NCBI GenBank assembly: GCA_963705385.1
Contig: OY970075.1
Coordinates: 372,001-436,000 of the forward strand
DNA from: MFD02979-c5 sp963705385
GTDB lineage: Bacteria > Bacteroidota > Bacteroidia > Cytophagales > Amoebophilaceae
DNA length: 64,000 nt
Reading direction: 5' to 3'
Below, one piece after another: positions 8,530 through 16,725 of the stretch. Position 1 is the first letter of the stretch. Each line of letters opens with the position of its first letter. Made by a program: the position numbers and the translations under genes. Below the pieces are notes generated by a model. It made no database searches and was not told where the DNA came from. It saw nothing but the letters and a program-made list of their open reading frames with translations.

Positions 8530-9586
8530 TCACTCTATCAATAAGCTTAGCAGATAATCATTGTCCCAGCCTGCACGCTTGAAGCGCCTTCTTAAACTCC
8601 TTTTAGGATCCTTATCTTTTACCCTAACAACGTTCAGGACAATGCGCTTAAGCACAGCAAAGGCTTTGGAGCTTCTCCTTTCCGACTTGCGATCATTATC
8701 TTCTCCCATTTGCACGTCTAGTACCCAATGTAGGTTGTTCTCTATGGACCAATGGTTGCGGATCATCTGGGTTAAGACTGGGGTTTTAGCATCGTGGCTT
8801 GATATATAATACCGCCATTGGGCTGTGGTTTTTCCTTGATGAGTTACTGAACGAATGGTTTCCACGGCGATAGCCGATTGATCAATGTCCATCACTCATG
8901 ACCTTCTATATGAGTAACCTTGGAGCTGAAATAGCGTCTCCTGACTGTTCTTCCTCCTTTTTTATCAAAATAATCCTCCAGAGCGCTTTGAGGCTTGATC
9001 ACTTCTTGCTCAAGATAGTTGGCAACGCGCTTGTAAAACTGGGGTGCCTCTTCTTTAATGACAGCACATAATCTCCCTGCTTTTCAATGATGCGCTGGGC
9101 AATGCTAAGCTGGCATACTGCCGCATCAATGCTGACTGTGTTGCTTTTAGATTCAATACCTCCAAAAGCAGGGGTATGTCGTGAGCTCATTAGCGCTTGC
9201 CTCTGCTCCTTTTTCAGCAAGAACAAGGCCACTTTGATGGCAAAATGCACTTACTGAGCGCAAGCACTGCACTTGTGCTCTCTTGCTAGCCTGCAAAGTT
9301 TTACCGTCAATGGCAATGTGTTGATCAGAACTTGGTTGAACCAGCTCAGCAGCATGAGTAGTCAAGAGCCACTATAAGGTAGATGGATCTAGGAGGGTAA
9401 AGATTCTACGAAAAGTCTATGCTGAAGGAATTCCATGCTTAAAGCTAACGTGTCGAGAGAGCCAATCATATTTGGCTTGACAGAAGTCAGACATGTCGCT
9501 CAAGGCTTTCACTCCGCACAAAACAGCATAGAAAGTAGTAAAGAGTTAGGATCAGGGATTTGTTGGACTAATTCTAATAAAATCAT
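8530..9586 (-). pseudogene. ISAs1-family transposase, frameshifted
   Basis: Pieces in different frames line up with the ISAs1 (H-repeat associated) DDE transposase. In order: MILLELVQQIPDPNSLL, VKALSDMSDFCQAKYDWLS, HGIPSA then FRRIFTLLDPST, QHIAIDGKTLQASKRAQ with the first catalytic Asp, GIESKSNTVSIDAAVCQLSI with the second Asp, IIEKQGDYVLSLKKRHPSF, and the last 121 codons (8530-8895) with MIRNHWSIENNLHWVLDV containing the catalytic Glu. Several frameshifts and stops make it inactive. Terminal inverted repeats could not be placed with confidence. Confidence 0.82.
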
Positions 9587-9636
9587 GGGGTCCTCGTAGC
9601 TATAAACCACTTGAGAACAATTAAGCTTCTATTATC

Positions 9637-9822
9637 CTAAACGACCTGCTGAATTTCATGCAATTCCCCCGCCTCTCCACCCACCTCATAAAGCTCTTTA
9701 AAACGGTAATAGCTGTCTCTGCTGTAGCTCATGGTCTTACAAGCAGCCAGATATATTGCCCAGACTTTAGCCAATTCAAGTAAACCGAGTTTAGGTTTGA
9801 TGATTTTGTGATGCAGATTCAT
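9637..9822 (-). pseudogene. IS481-like transposase N-terminal fragment
   Basis: 61 codons: KLGLLELAKVWAIYLAACKT, then MSYSRDSYYRFKELYEVGGE. This is the helix-turn-helix start of IS481-type transposases. It ends at TAA right after ELHEIQQVV, where the full protein should continue for about 300 residues, so only the 5' end survives. It sits directly behind the ISAs1 remnant, which probably inserted near it or deleted the rest. The exact IS family is inferred from the HTH sequence only. Confidence 0.55.
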
Positions 9823-10024
9823 GATCTCTTTTCAATTAGTTCAACAACCTACTCTATTTTACTGATCGTAAGATTAAATCTCAACTACTACAATTTTTTT
9901 TTATGAACTCAACAAGTTTTCTCAGAGAGGATGTAAGACCAAAAGCGCTGCTAAAAGGTAAGCTCCTTTTTCTTAACATCGGTCAAGGCCTATTCAAGGT
10001 TCCTATATGACCCCTACAACTTCT

Positions 10025-10378
10025 TTAGGAAAAAGCGATATAATCGCCACTCAACTCTATTAGGAAAAACGGCTTTTTATTTTCCTCCTCAATAAGCTCA
10101 GCTGCCCTCATCCAGCTCTTTACCATATCCTCATTGCTTACATTGCCTAAGGTTATTAGAATCAGCTTTTTAGGAGTGCGACAAACAAAGTGGCTGTTTC
10201 TAAAGTCCTTATCCTTACTTAAAACAATGTAATCATGCTGGTCAGCATAATCACAAATTGCTTTGTCTCTGGTATACCATTTTTCTAAAGTCTCGTTTAC
10301 ATGAACCACTTCATGAGCATGAGATTTCAAAAACTTCACCACTCTGTAAGAAATGTGTACGTCACAAAGCAATCTCAT
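10025..10378 (-). CDS. DUF5615 PIN-like toxin
   Basis: 117-residue protein of the DUF5615 (Mut7-C/PIN-like) family: MRLLCDVHISYRVVKFLKSH with the N-terminal acidic residue, AICDYADQHDYIVLSKDKDF with the D..F motif typical of these RNases, and a final strand LIELSGDYIAFS. It is expected to be a ribonuclease toxin in the cytoplasm. The start overlaps the stop of the DUF433 gene upstream by 4 nt (ATGA), the usual arrangement of antitoxin then toxin. The frame is complete and looks functional. Confidence 0.8.
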   Translation of the reverse strand: MRLLCDVHISYRVVKFLKSHAHEVVHVNETLEKWYTRDKAICDYADQHDYIVLSKDKDFRNSHFVCRTPKKLILITLGNVSNEDMVKSWMRAAELIEEENKKPFFLIELSGDYIAFS

Positions 10379-10605
10379 GAAACACGCGCTTGGAGCACTT
10401 GGCCTATTAGTGTAGACTTCGCAAAAGAGAGTGCAGCTATAACATCTTCTTGCTCTAATTCAGGGTGTTCGCTAACGATGTCTTTGATGCTCATTCCCGC
10501 AGTAAGCATATCAAGGATAACTTCTACAGGCCATCTCATGTGACGGATGCATGGTTTGCCATGACATACATCAGGATCAAGGGTTATTCTTTCTATCAGC
10601 TGCAT
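10375..10605 (-). CDS. DUF433 antitoxin
   Basis: 76-residue DUF433 protein: ITLDPDVCHGKPCIRHMRWP, VEVILDMLTAGMSIKDIVSE and HPELEQEDVIAALSFAKS, the family's wing-HTH motif. DUF433 proteins are the DNA-binding antitoxins of DUF5615 toxins and usually autoregulate the pair. The downstream toxin start overlaps this stop codon, so both are made from one transcript. Here the usual xxGxPxIxGTR reads HGKPCIRHMRW. Confidence 0.8.
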   Translation of the reverse strand: MQLIERITLDPDVCHGKPCIRHMRWPVEVILDMLTAGMSIKDIVSEHPELEQEDVIAALSFAKSTLIGQVLQARVS

Positions 10606-10724
10606 AGTTAGTTCAATTGTAAAGGCTTGCTCAGGGCTTGAGCCAACTCAAAAGGGGTTGTTATAAGCCAAGTGAAAGATAGATTCATCCTTGCTTTATT
10701 ACAAATGCTCTATTTTTTCTAAGC

Positions 10725-10949
10725 TTACCCTTTGCTCATTTTACTAGGCTTCAAGGTCTTTATCATTTGACCAGTTTCATCCAATACCTCTCCCTGCCAC
10801 CCTATAATATTGTGCATCTTGGATGAAAAGTTTACTCCTATCAAAGCAACTTGCTTGCCTTTTCTTATGTAGCCTTCATGATACTTTTTTTCCTTGATTT
10901 GCTCAACAGGACCTTTTAGGTTCGTGGTGTAGGATAAAACGAAGAATAA
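10725..10949 (-). pseudogene. C-terminal fragment of a PD-(D/E)XK (DUF1703-type) AAA-ATPase-like protein
   Basis: The frame ending at the TAA at 10725 reads PVEQIKEKKYHEGYIRKGKQ then VALIGVNFSSKMHNIIGWQG. This matches the C-terminal end of the DUF1703/PDDEXK_9 proteins (KxYxExY..KGK.V.LIGI.FS...R.I..W) that are abundant in intracellular Bacteroidota. The frame is closed by a TAA at about 10950, so only about 74 codons remain of a roughly 500-codon gene. Confidence 0.55.
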
Positions 10950-10984
10950 TTAAAGAAAAACAACTGAAAAAGTAGTAATATAAC

Positions 10985-11057
10985 GGGGGCAAAGGTGAAC
11001 TAAAACTGGACCTAGGCAATAGACCTATCCGCGGGATCAGTCCTTCGCCCCTGTTTT
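10985..11057 (+). ncRNA. Candidate structured RNA with terminal stem and U-tract
   Basis: The sequence starts GGGGGCAAAGG and ends CCTTCGCCCC followed by TGTTTTT. The two ends form a 10-pair stem with one mismatch. Inside, GGA-cc-TAGG pairs with CCTA-TCC around a 7-nt loop, and ACT pairs with AGT. It matches no tRNA, tmRNA, SRP or 6S consensus that I can recall. It lies downstream of the leftward ddl copy 2, but the U-tract only fits the + direction. It is proposed from folding by eye only. Confidence 0.25.
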
Positions 11058-11177
11058 TAGGCTAGCAGACTCGGATACAATGTATTATTATCTTTACTCA
11101 ATATACCATAATTCTATGGGACTAAACACAGTAACCCAAATACCCGTTGAGTAAACTACCCTTTATCTACACCTTAG

Positions 11178-12581
11178 TTAAACTTTGTGTATTGTAAGGT
11201 CTGTATCCAACTTGTCAAGCAGGGAATGTACGTACTGTACGTCTTTACTTTGTCTAACCCTGACTGCTAGGGAAGTACGAATTAAAAAGGTAAGTAGTTG
11301 CGTAGGGTTAAGGCCAATTTCAGCGGCTTGGTGAAAGAGGAAAGAAGAAGGATTCATGCCCGCTGTAGTATTAGGATCGTTGAGGTAAATTTGATAGTTA
11401 GGGGTGATAAAACCATCGATACGGGCATATACTTGAAAATTGAGGGTTTGAAAAAGCTGTACACAAGCTTGCCGAATGGCCTGCACTTGCGTAGGCGGAA
11501 GCTGGATAGGGGTTTCCTTACGCACAATGCCAGGTAGGTATTTGGCTCTGTAGTCAAAGTGGCTATTGCCTTTGATCATCTCTGTGGGAGGTAAAGCAAG
11601 GGGCTTGCCTGGCTCCTCCTCTAAGACAATGCAAGAGAATTCTCTGCCGTCTACGTAAGCCTCTAACAAAACAGCCTCCTCCCCCTGAAGGCTGGTGAGC
11701 TGAAGGGAGTCGCTGCTGGCAGCAAAGTGATCGTTTAAGTATTGAAGTAGGGTGTCTGGGTGATAGATAACCTGTCCATTGACTGCTACAGGCAAGCCAA
11801 TCCCTTCGCAGAGGTCAATTAAAGAGGAAAGCCATCGTTGTTTGGCCTCTGGTGATAAGCGCTGCCACACAGCAGTAGTTACTTCCTGGACAAATAAACT
11901 ACAGTTGACTGCTTCTGTAAACTGCTTAACATCCTTTTCCTTGATAATGGATATTCCAATAGAGGAGCCTTGGCAAGGGCTCTTGACCACCAATGGAAAG
12001 CCTATTGCTTGGATCGCTTCCTTAAACAAAGCCGCCTTGTTTACTGTGGCTTGCCAAGCGCTTTTGGATAAGACTTGGTAGGACGGAACAGCAAAACCTG
12101 CTTGTTGCATCCATTTTTTCTGAACTATTTTGTCGATACCTAATGCAGCTCCGAAGACGCCTGTGCCAGAGTAAGGGATATGAAACCACTCAAGGAGGCC
12201 CTGTAAGGTGCCGTCCTCGCCGTAAGGGCCGTGTAAGGCCAGAAAGGCAAAGTCAAACAGCGACGCAAACTGGTCTGGAGTCACGCGTTGCCCAACACGG
12301 CTAATGAGGCGTGCCAGCTGCGCTTCATCCAGGAGCCCCAGGGACTCTATATAAATTTGAAACTTACTCTTAGGCACCAAGTCATTAGGCGGATAAAAGT
12401 CACGGATAGATCCTTTGTAGATATTTTGCCAATTGAGTAAGATAAAATTACCCAGGCTATCTACAAAAATGGGTACTGGTTCAAAAAGAGCTTTGTCTAG
12501 GTTATCATATACTGTACGGCCCCCTGCAAAAGAGATCTCTCGTTCCCTTGAGGGACCCCCAAAGAAAATGCCTATTTTCAT
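11178..12581 (-). CDS. D-alanine-D-alanine ligase, long form (copy 2)
   Basis: 467-residue ATP-grasp protein. The N-terminus MKIGIFFGGPSREREISFAG is the form seen in long Ddl proteins of Cytophagales. Further motifs: HGPYGEDGTLQG at 117-128, VVKSPCQGSSIGISII at the ATP-binding Lys, LLEAYVDGREFSCIVLEEE, and NDPNTTAGMNPSSF from about 401 in place of the standard ExNxxPGxT. The family assignment is firm; the substrate could be D-Ala or a related amino acid, since the terminal Mg motif is altered. It lies 12 nt after a small ORF that itself overlaps gapA, so it probably belongs to the gapA transcript. Confidence 0.82.
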   Translation of the reverse strand: MKIGIFFGGPSREREISFAGGRTVYDNLDKALFEPVPIFVDSLGNFILLNWQNIYKGSIRDFYPPNDLVPKSKFQIYIESLGLLDEAQLARLISRVGQRVTPDQFASLFDFAFLALHGPYGEDGTLQGLLEWFHIPYSGTGVFGAALGIDKIVQKKWMQQAGFAVPSYQVLSKSAWQATVNKAALFKEAIQAIGFPLVVKSPCQGSSIGISIIKEKDVKQFTEAVNCSLFVQEVTTAVWQRLSPEAKQRWLSSLIDLCEGIGLPVAVNGQVIYHPDTLLQYLNDHFAASSDSLQLTSLQGEEAVLLEAYVDGREFSCIVLEEEPGKPLALPPTEMIKGNSHFDYRAKYLPGIVRKETPIQLPPTQVQAIRQACVQLFQTLNFQVYARIDGFITPNYQIYLNDPNTTAGMNPSSFLFHQAAEIGLNPTQLLTFLIRTSLAVRVRQSKDVQYVHSLLDKLDTDLTIHKV

Positions 12582-12593
12582 ATGCTGCTCTGC

Positions 12594-12692
12594 TTAATTA
12601 TGGATGGTAATACTCAAAACTAATCCCAGCGTAGCAAGGGCTAGGCTTTTGTTCAGCAAGTGAATGGACACTGTTTTTTGCATGAAGCTCAT
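12594..12692 (-). CDS. Possible 32-residue hydrophobic peptide between gapA and ddl
   Basis: An ATG overlaps the gapA stop (ATGA at 12689-12692) and opens 32 codons reading MSFMQKTVSIHLLNKSLALA then a hydrophobic TLGLVLSITIHN, with TAA 12 nt before the next ATG. The ATGA overlap and the tight spacing favour translation; the short length and lack of a known family argue against it. It may be a membrane microprotein or just the bridge between two coupled genes. Confidence 0.3.
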   Translation of the reverse strand: MSFMQKTVSIHLLNKSLALATLGLVLSITIHN

Positions 12693-13708
12693 TGCCTTTT
12701 TGAGGTTTGCGCTTTATCATGAAGCCTGCTAATCAAATCAGCAATACGGTGTGCATAACCTGCCTCATTGTCATACCAGCCTATCACTTTAGCTAGTCTT
12801 TCGTTGACTGCTGTAAGTTGTGCGTCAAAAATACAAGAATGTGGGTTGCCAATCACATCTACCGAGACAATAGGGTCTTCTGTATAAGCTAAGATGCCTT
12901 TGAGTGCTCCTGTAGAAGCCCCTTTCACTGCTGTATTGATTTCTTCTTTAGTTGTTTGTCGTTTGAGCAGTACAGTAAGGTCAGTCACAGACCCAACTGG
13001 AACAGGCACACGCATAGCAATGCCTTCTAGCTTGCCTCGCAGGTGCGGTAGCACCAGGCCTACTGCCTTGGCTGCACCCGTAGAGGTAGGAATAATTGAC
13101 TGGGCTGCTGCACGAGCTCTGCGTAAGTCTTTGTGGGGCGCGTCTTGCAGCTGCTGATCAGCTGTATAAGCATGAATAGTGTTGATATAGCCTTGCTCAA
13201 TGCCAAAGTGGTCGTCTAAGACCTTAGCCATGAGTGCCAGACAGTTGGTGGTGCAAGAAGCATTGGAAATGATGGGCTCATTGCCTTGTAAGGTATGATC
13301 GTTGACCCCTAGCACAATCGTGGGGATGTCTCCTTGCGCAGGGGCAGAGATAATTACCTGCTGTGCTCCGGCCATCAGGTGTTTGCTAGCCCCTTGTTGG
13401 TCTGTAAACTTGCCTGTAGCCTCTAGCACTGTGGTCACCCCTAGGGCTTTCCAGGGCAACTGTTCAGGATGAGGCTCAGCATAGACCTGAATTTCTTTGC
13501 CTGCTATAATGATATGCTTGGCGTCGCAAAAAACTCCTTGTGAAAAAGGTCCATAGTTAGAATCATACTTGAACAAATGAGCTAGGGTGGGAGCGTCTGC
13601 CAGGTCGTTGATGGCTACTACTTCTATGTGTTCCTTTTGTAGCAGCGCCTTTAGACTTAGTCGGCCAATTCTTCCAAAGCCATTGATGGCTACTTTAGTT
13701 TTAATCAT
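12689..13708 (-). CDS. gapA: Glyceraldehyde-3-phosphate dehydrogenase, type I
   Basis: Cytoplasmic glycolytic enzyme converting glyceraldehyde-3-phosphate, NAD and phosphate to 1,3-bisphosphoglycerate. Motifs: VAINGFGRIGRL (NAD fold), the catalytic ISNASCTTNCLAL with Cys at 152 counting from the ATG, HAYTADQQLQDAPHKDLRRA, and WYDNEAGYAHRIADLI at the C-terminus. The length of 339 is normal. I use the ATG at 13706-13708; a TTG one codon earlier gives the longer form. The ATG overlaps the stop of an upstream frame in TGATG, a classic coupling arrangement. Confidence 0.95.
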   Translation of the reverse strand: MIKTKVAINGFGRIGRLSLKALLQKEHIEVVAINDLADAPTLAHLFKYDSNYGPFSQGVFCDAKHIIIAGKEIQVYAEPHPEQLPWKALGVTTVLEATGKFTDQQGASKHLMAGAQQVIISAPAQGDIPTIVLGVNDHTLQGNEPIISNASCTTNCLALMAKVLDDHFGIEQGYINTIHAYTADQQLQDAPHKDLRRARAAAQSIIPTSTGAAKAVGLVLPHLRGKLEGIAMRVPVPVGSVTDLTVLLKRQTTKEEINTAVKGASTGALKGILAYTEDPIVSVDVIGNPHSCIFDAQLTAVNERLAKVIGWYDNEAGYAHRIADLISRLHDKAQTSKRQ

Positions 13709-13881
13709 CAAGAAAAAATTGTCAATAAATTTTGTAGAAATCTATTCTGATTATTGTTAGTGCGTTTCAGGGTGGGTATGAGCCTATCTAAAAGAGCATG
13801 GTCAGCATCATTGAGGGTTTTCTCTCTATAGATCAGATAAAAATTCTGCAAAGTCAGACACCTTATCCAGCTGCTTCCCAC
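13708..13881 (-). pseudogene. Unrecognised open-frame tail coupled to gapA
   Basis: The frame ending in TGA at 13708-13710 reads NFYLIYREKTLNDADHALLD then RLIPTLKRTNNNQNRFLQNL and shares TGATG with the gapA start. It looks protein-like. Upstream it is closed by TAA, and neighbouring frames carry further sensible sequence (LNSCGKQLDKVSDFAEFLSD), so the gene seems to be a frameshifted remnant. No family is recognised. A GTG at 13881 could start a 57-residue product. Confidence 0.35.
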
Positions 13882-14173
13882 AGCTATTAAGCCTTAGTCC
13901 TACAAAGGTGTACAAAAAAATATTCCCCTTTTTTCATCTTACATAACGGTCTGGATGGTTGGAATTTTTAAAAGATGGATTTACTGCTTCACTAATAAAC
14001 TTTTGTGTTTTTTTATTAAAAAATGTAACCTCAAAATACCTTTATGGGACAACTTTTACTTAGTAAAGCCGCTCACAAATCTTTGCTTTTTTATCGGGTT
14101 CTTTGTTAAAGTTTAGCTGCTAAATGCTCCTAGGTGGCTATGGTGACAAAAATATTAAAATATGGAATTATAG
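13882..14173. other. AT-rich intergenic stretch before tRNA-Glu
   Basis: No convincing gene. The part nearest 13882 holds the upstream end of the broken frame described before gapA (for example a start MKKGEYFFVHLC near 13941 on the minus strand). The rest is AT-rich and probably carries only promoter sequence. Confidence 0.35.
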
Positions 14174-14204
14174 TTGGCAAAAAAATAGCGGACAGCTATA
14201 TTTG
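14174..14204 (+). promoter_or_regulatory. Bacteroidota-type promoter for tRNA-Glu
   Basis: TTG at 14174-14176, 20 bp, then TATATTTG at 14197-14204, a perfect TAnnTTTG -7 box. The predicted start is about 7 nt before the tRNA. Confidence 0.6.
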
Positions 14205-14217
14205 CAGTGCTTGTTTT

Positions 14218-14289
14218 GGCCCGTTCGTCTAGGGGTTAGGACGTCAGGTTTTCATCCTGGAAACAGGGGTTCGATTCCCCTACGGGCTA
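14218..14289 (+). tRNA. tRNA-Glu (anticodon TTC)
   Basis: 72-nt cloverleaf. The acceptor GGCCCGT pairs with ACGGGCT (a first G-U pair, as common in Bacteroidota tRNA-Glu). D arm TCGTCTAGGGGTTAGGAC, anticodon stem TCAGG/CCTGG around TTTTCAT giving TTC, T arm CAGGGGTTCGATTCCCCT, discriminator A. CCA is not encoded. Confidence 0.95.
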
Positions 14290-14393
14290 CTTCCCCATGC
14301 TTTTGGTTAGTTCAATGCTTGCTTGGTAGCGAGCTCCTCCATTGTTTCAAATGCCAGGTCTAAGCTGTCACTTCGCTCTTCTGATTCCATAAC

Positions 14394-15440
14394 ATGTTAG
14401 ATTTTCTTATTATTGGGCAAGGTATTGCTGGTTCTGTATTGGCTTTGCAGCTGCTGAAAAGTGGTCAGCGCATTGTAGTCATCAACAATAGGCAGACTAA
14501 CCAAGCTTCTAGTGCAGCAGCAGGCATCTATAATCCAATTACAGGCAAGAACATGGTCAAAACCTGGTTGGCAGATGTGCTGTTTCCTTATCTTATCAGC
14601 TTTTATAAAGCAGCAGAGCAGACCCTATCAGCACAATTTCTGCATGAGAAGCCCATGTTTCGGCCTTTTTTGACGGCACAAGAGCGAACTGTATGGCTAA
14701 CCAGGGCCTTAGCAGTAGACTATAACACCTTTGTAGAAGCAGTGGTTGACACAGACTATCACCAAAAAAATATGGTGGTGCACCATGGCGGACTTTTGCT
14801 GAAACAAACCGGTTATCTAGACGTCTCCTGCTTTTTAGAGGCAACGCGTGCTTACTTAGAAGTCCAAGGGGCATACCTAGAAGCTGACTTTGTACACGAC
14901 CAGGTAAGGCTTCACAGCGATGTACATTATCAACACCTCAAAGCCCACAAGCTTATCTTTTGTGAAGGGCCTCAAGCCCAGCAAAACCCCTTTTTCAAAG
15001 GCTTGTCCTTGCGACCAGTCAAGGGAGAACGGCTTTCTGTAGCACTTCAGCAGCCTTTGGAGGTAATCTACAACAGAAGTGTTTTTGTATTACCCCAAGT
15101 AGCCAATGAGGCTATTGTAGGAGCTACCTATGATTGGCGTGATTTGTCCTTAGCGCCTACAGCAAGGGCTAGGCAGAGCTTGGAAAAGAAACTGCGCAGT
15201 AGGTTTCAGCTTAGTTATACAGTGCTAGGCCAAAAGGCTGGTATTCGACCTGCTACTTTTGATAGAAAGCCCTTCATTGGTCTACACCCGGAGCACCCGC
15301 AGGTGGGTATCTTTAATGGTTTAGGTACCAAAGGCGTTTCGCTTGCGCCTTATTGGGCTCAAGTGTTTGTAGAGCACTTATTGTGGCAAAGGGAACTGCC
15401 CTGGGAAGTTCAGTTAAATAGAATTCGACTTGCCCCCTAG
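14394..15440 (+). CDS. FAD-dependent oxidoreductase (DAO family)
   Basis: 348 residues with an N-terminal FAD-binding Rossmann fold, LIIGQGIAGSVLALQLLKSG, the motif ASSAAAGIYNPITGKNMVKT typical of a Bacteroidota branch of D-amino-acid-oxidase-like proteins, and the C-terminal FAD motif KAGIRPATFDRKPFIG with GIFNGLGTKGVSLAP. It should oxidise a small amine or hydroxy acid; the substrate cannot be told from sequence. It sits just downstream of tRNA-Glu and about 100 bp before yicC on the same strand. The frame is intact. Confidence 0.82.
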   Translation: MLDFLIIGQGIAGSVLALQLLKSGQRIVVINNRQTNQASSAAAGIYNPITGKNMVKTWLADVLFPYLISFYKAAEQTLSAQFLHEKPMFRPFLTAQERTVWLTRALAVDYNTFVEAVVDTDYHQKNMVVHHGGLLLKQTGYLDVSCFLEATRAYLEVQGAYLEADFVHDQVRLHSDVHYQHLKAHKLIFCEGPQAQQNPFFKGLSLRPVKGERLSVALQQPLEVIYNRSVFVLPQVANEAIVGATYDWRDLSLAPTARARQSLEKKLRSRFQLSYTVLGQKAGIRPATFDRKPFIGLHPEHPQVGIFNGLGTKGVSLAPYWAQVFVEHLLWQRELPWEVQLNRIRLAP

Positions 15441-15536
15441 CACCTAGGGCACTATTGTTAGCGCTGATTCTTGCGCAGGTTAAAACCTCTCAATGGAGGG
15501 AGTTAGCAATTCAAACTCACTGATAACTTTTATGAT

Positions 15537-16421
15537 ATGTTAAAGTCCATGACAGGCTACGGCAAAGCTGATTATGAAGACGGATGGATGCGCGTAAGTG
15601 CAGAAGTCAAATCCATTAATGCTAAACATGCAGACGTGAGCCTGCACTTGCCCAAAGTATTTGTAGCACAGGAGATCGCATGGAGAAATTTAGCCATTGC
15701 GCAACTTGAGCGTGGAAAAATAACCCTTGCAGTAAGCTACGCGCTTAAAGATACAACGCTCCCTAGTATACAAATCAACCAAGCCCTTTTCACAAACTAC
15801 TATAGCATGCTGCAAGCGTTGGCACAAGAAGTAGGTGCTCCTCTTCACGGGCTTTTTCAGGTGGCTTTGCAATTTCCTGGAGTGACTGCTAGCGTTGAGC
15901 ATGAGAATGACACTGCACCAGAAGAAGACGAAAAGCTTGTTGAAAAAGTCATCCAGGAAGCCCTACAGCAGTGCGACCAAAGCAGAAAAATTGAGGGAGA
16001 GGCTTTGACTACACAACTAAAAGCTTGTCTACAGGCTATCAAAGAGAGTTTGGAAGCTATCCAAAAACTAGATCCTGAGCGGGTTAAAGCTATAAGAGAA
16101 AAGCTGCATGCTGGTGTTACTACCCTGGCTACATCCTATAGTATTGATGAGAACCGGCTGGAGCAAGAGTTACTTTATTACGTAGAGCGGCTGGACGTTA
16201 CTGAAGAAAAAGTACGCCTAGCCAGACATCTCACTTATTTTGAAGAGGTCATGGAGAACTGCCAGGCAAAGGGCAAGAAGCTAGGATTTATTGCCCAAGA
16301 AATAGGAAGAGAGATCAATACTTTAGGTGCCAAAGCTAATGATGCGGCTATCCAAAGAGAAGTCATTCTCATGAAAGAAGAGGTGGAAAAAATCAAAGAG
16401 CAGTTGCAAAATATTTTGTAG
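15537..16421 (+). CDS. YicC/YloC-family endoribonuclease
   Basis: 294 residues, the usual length. N-terminus MLKSMTGYGKADYEDGWMRV with SAEVKSINAKHADVSLHLPK (the YicC_N signature) and the C-terminal DUF1732 part IAQEIGREINTLGAKANDAA then VILMKEEVEKIKEQLQNIL. YicC-family proteins have been shown to cleave RNA; the fold forms a ring that holds RNA. In Bacteroidota it often precedes gmk, but here the next genes are an O-methyltransferase and a lytic transglycosylase. Confidence 0.92.
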   Translation: MLKSMTGYGKADYEDGWMRVSAEVKSINAKHADVSLHLPKVFVAQEIAWRNLAIAQLERGKITLAVSYALKDTTLPSIQINQALFTNYYSMLQALAQEVGAPLHGLFQVALQFPGVTASVEHENDTAPEEDEKLVEKVIQEALQQCDQSRKIEGEALTTQLKACLQAIKESLEAIQKLDPERVKAIREKLHAGVTTLATSYSIDENRLEQELLYYVERLDVTEEKVRLARHLTYFEEVMENCQAKGKKLGFIAQEIGREINTLGAKANDAAIQREVILMKEEVEKIKEQLQNIL

Positions 16422-16525
16422 TACTTTTTGATCAATCCTTTTAAGAAGTATGGGGACGCATTGGTAGGCATGTGGTGGTTGGCTGTACTTTCTACTATAT
16501 TTGATGCCCATTAAACTGATTCAGT

Positions 16526-16687
16526 GTGTCTATACAACTAGTCCAACAAGTATTGTATAATGTATTATTCGCCCTAGCTTTTGGAAGTCGTGCTGCTGCC
16601 AACAACACAGAGTTCAACCGTGACCTCTTAGAAAGTACCCCACAAGATTGCACTTATTTTATCCAACTACCCCAGCCAGGTGCTTAA
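16526..16687 (+). CDS. Possible small ORF (53 codons, GTG start)
   Basis: Between yicC and the O-methyltransferase a frame opening with GTG at 16526 reads VSIQLVQQVLYNVLFALAFG then SRAAANNTEFNRDLLESTPQ and stops at TAA, 38 bp before the next gene. The N-terminal half is hydrophobic. No family is recognised. It may be a small membrane or secreted peptide, a remnant, or chance. Confidence 0.22.
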   Translation: MSIQLVQQVLYNVLFALAFGSRAAANNTEFNRDLLESTPQDCTYFIQLPQPGA

Positions 16688-16725
16688 GGGGTTAAAGCAT
16701 ATGACGCTTACACAAATCTGATGTT

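Noticed and set aside
14124..14363. 79-codon frame over tRNA-Glu
   Set aside because: It covers the complete tRNA and its promoter, so coding is very unlikely.
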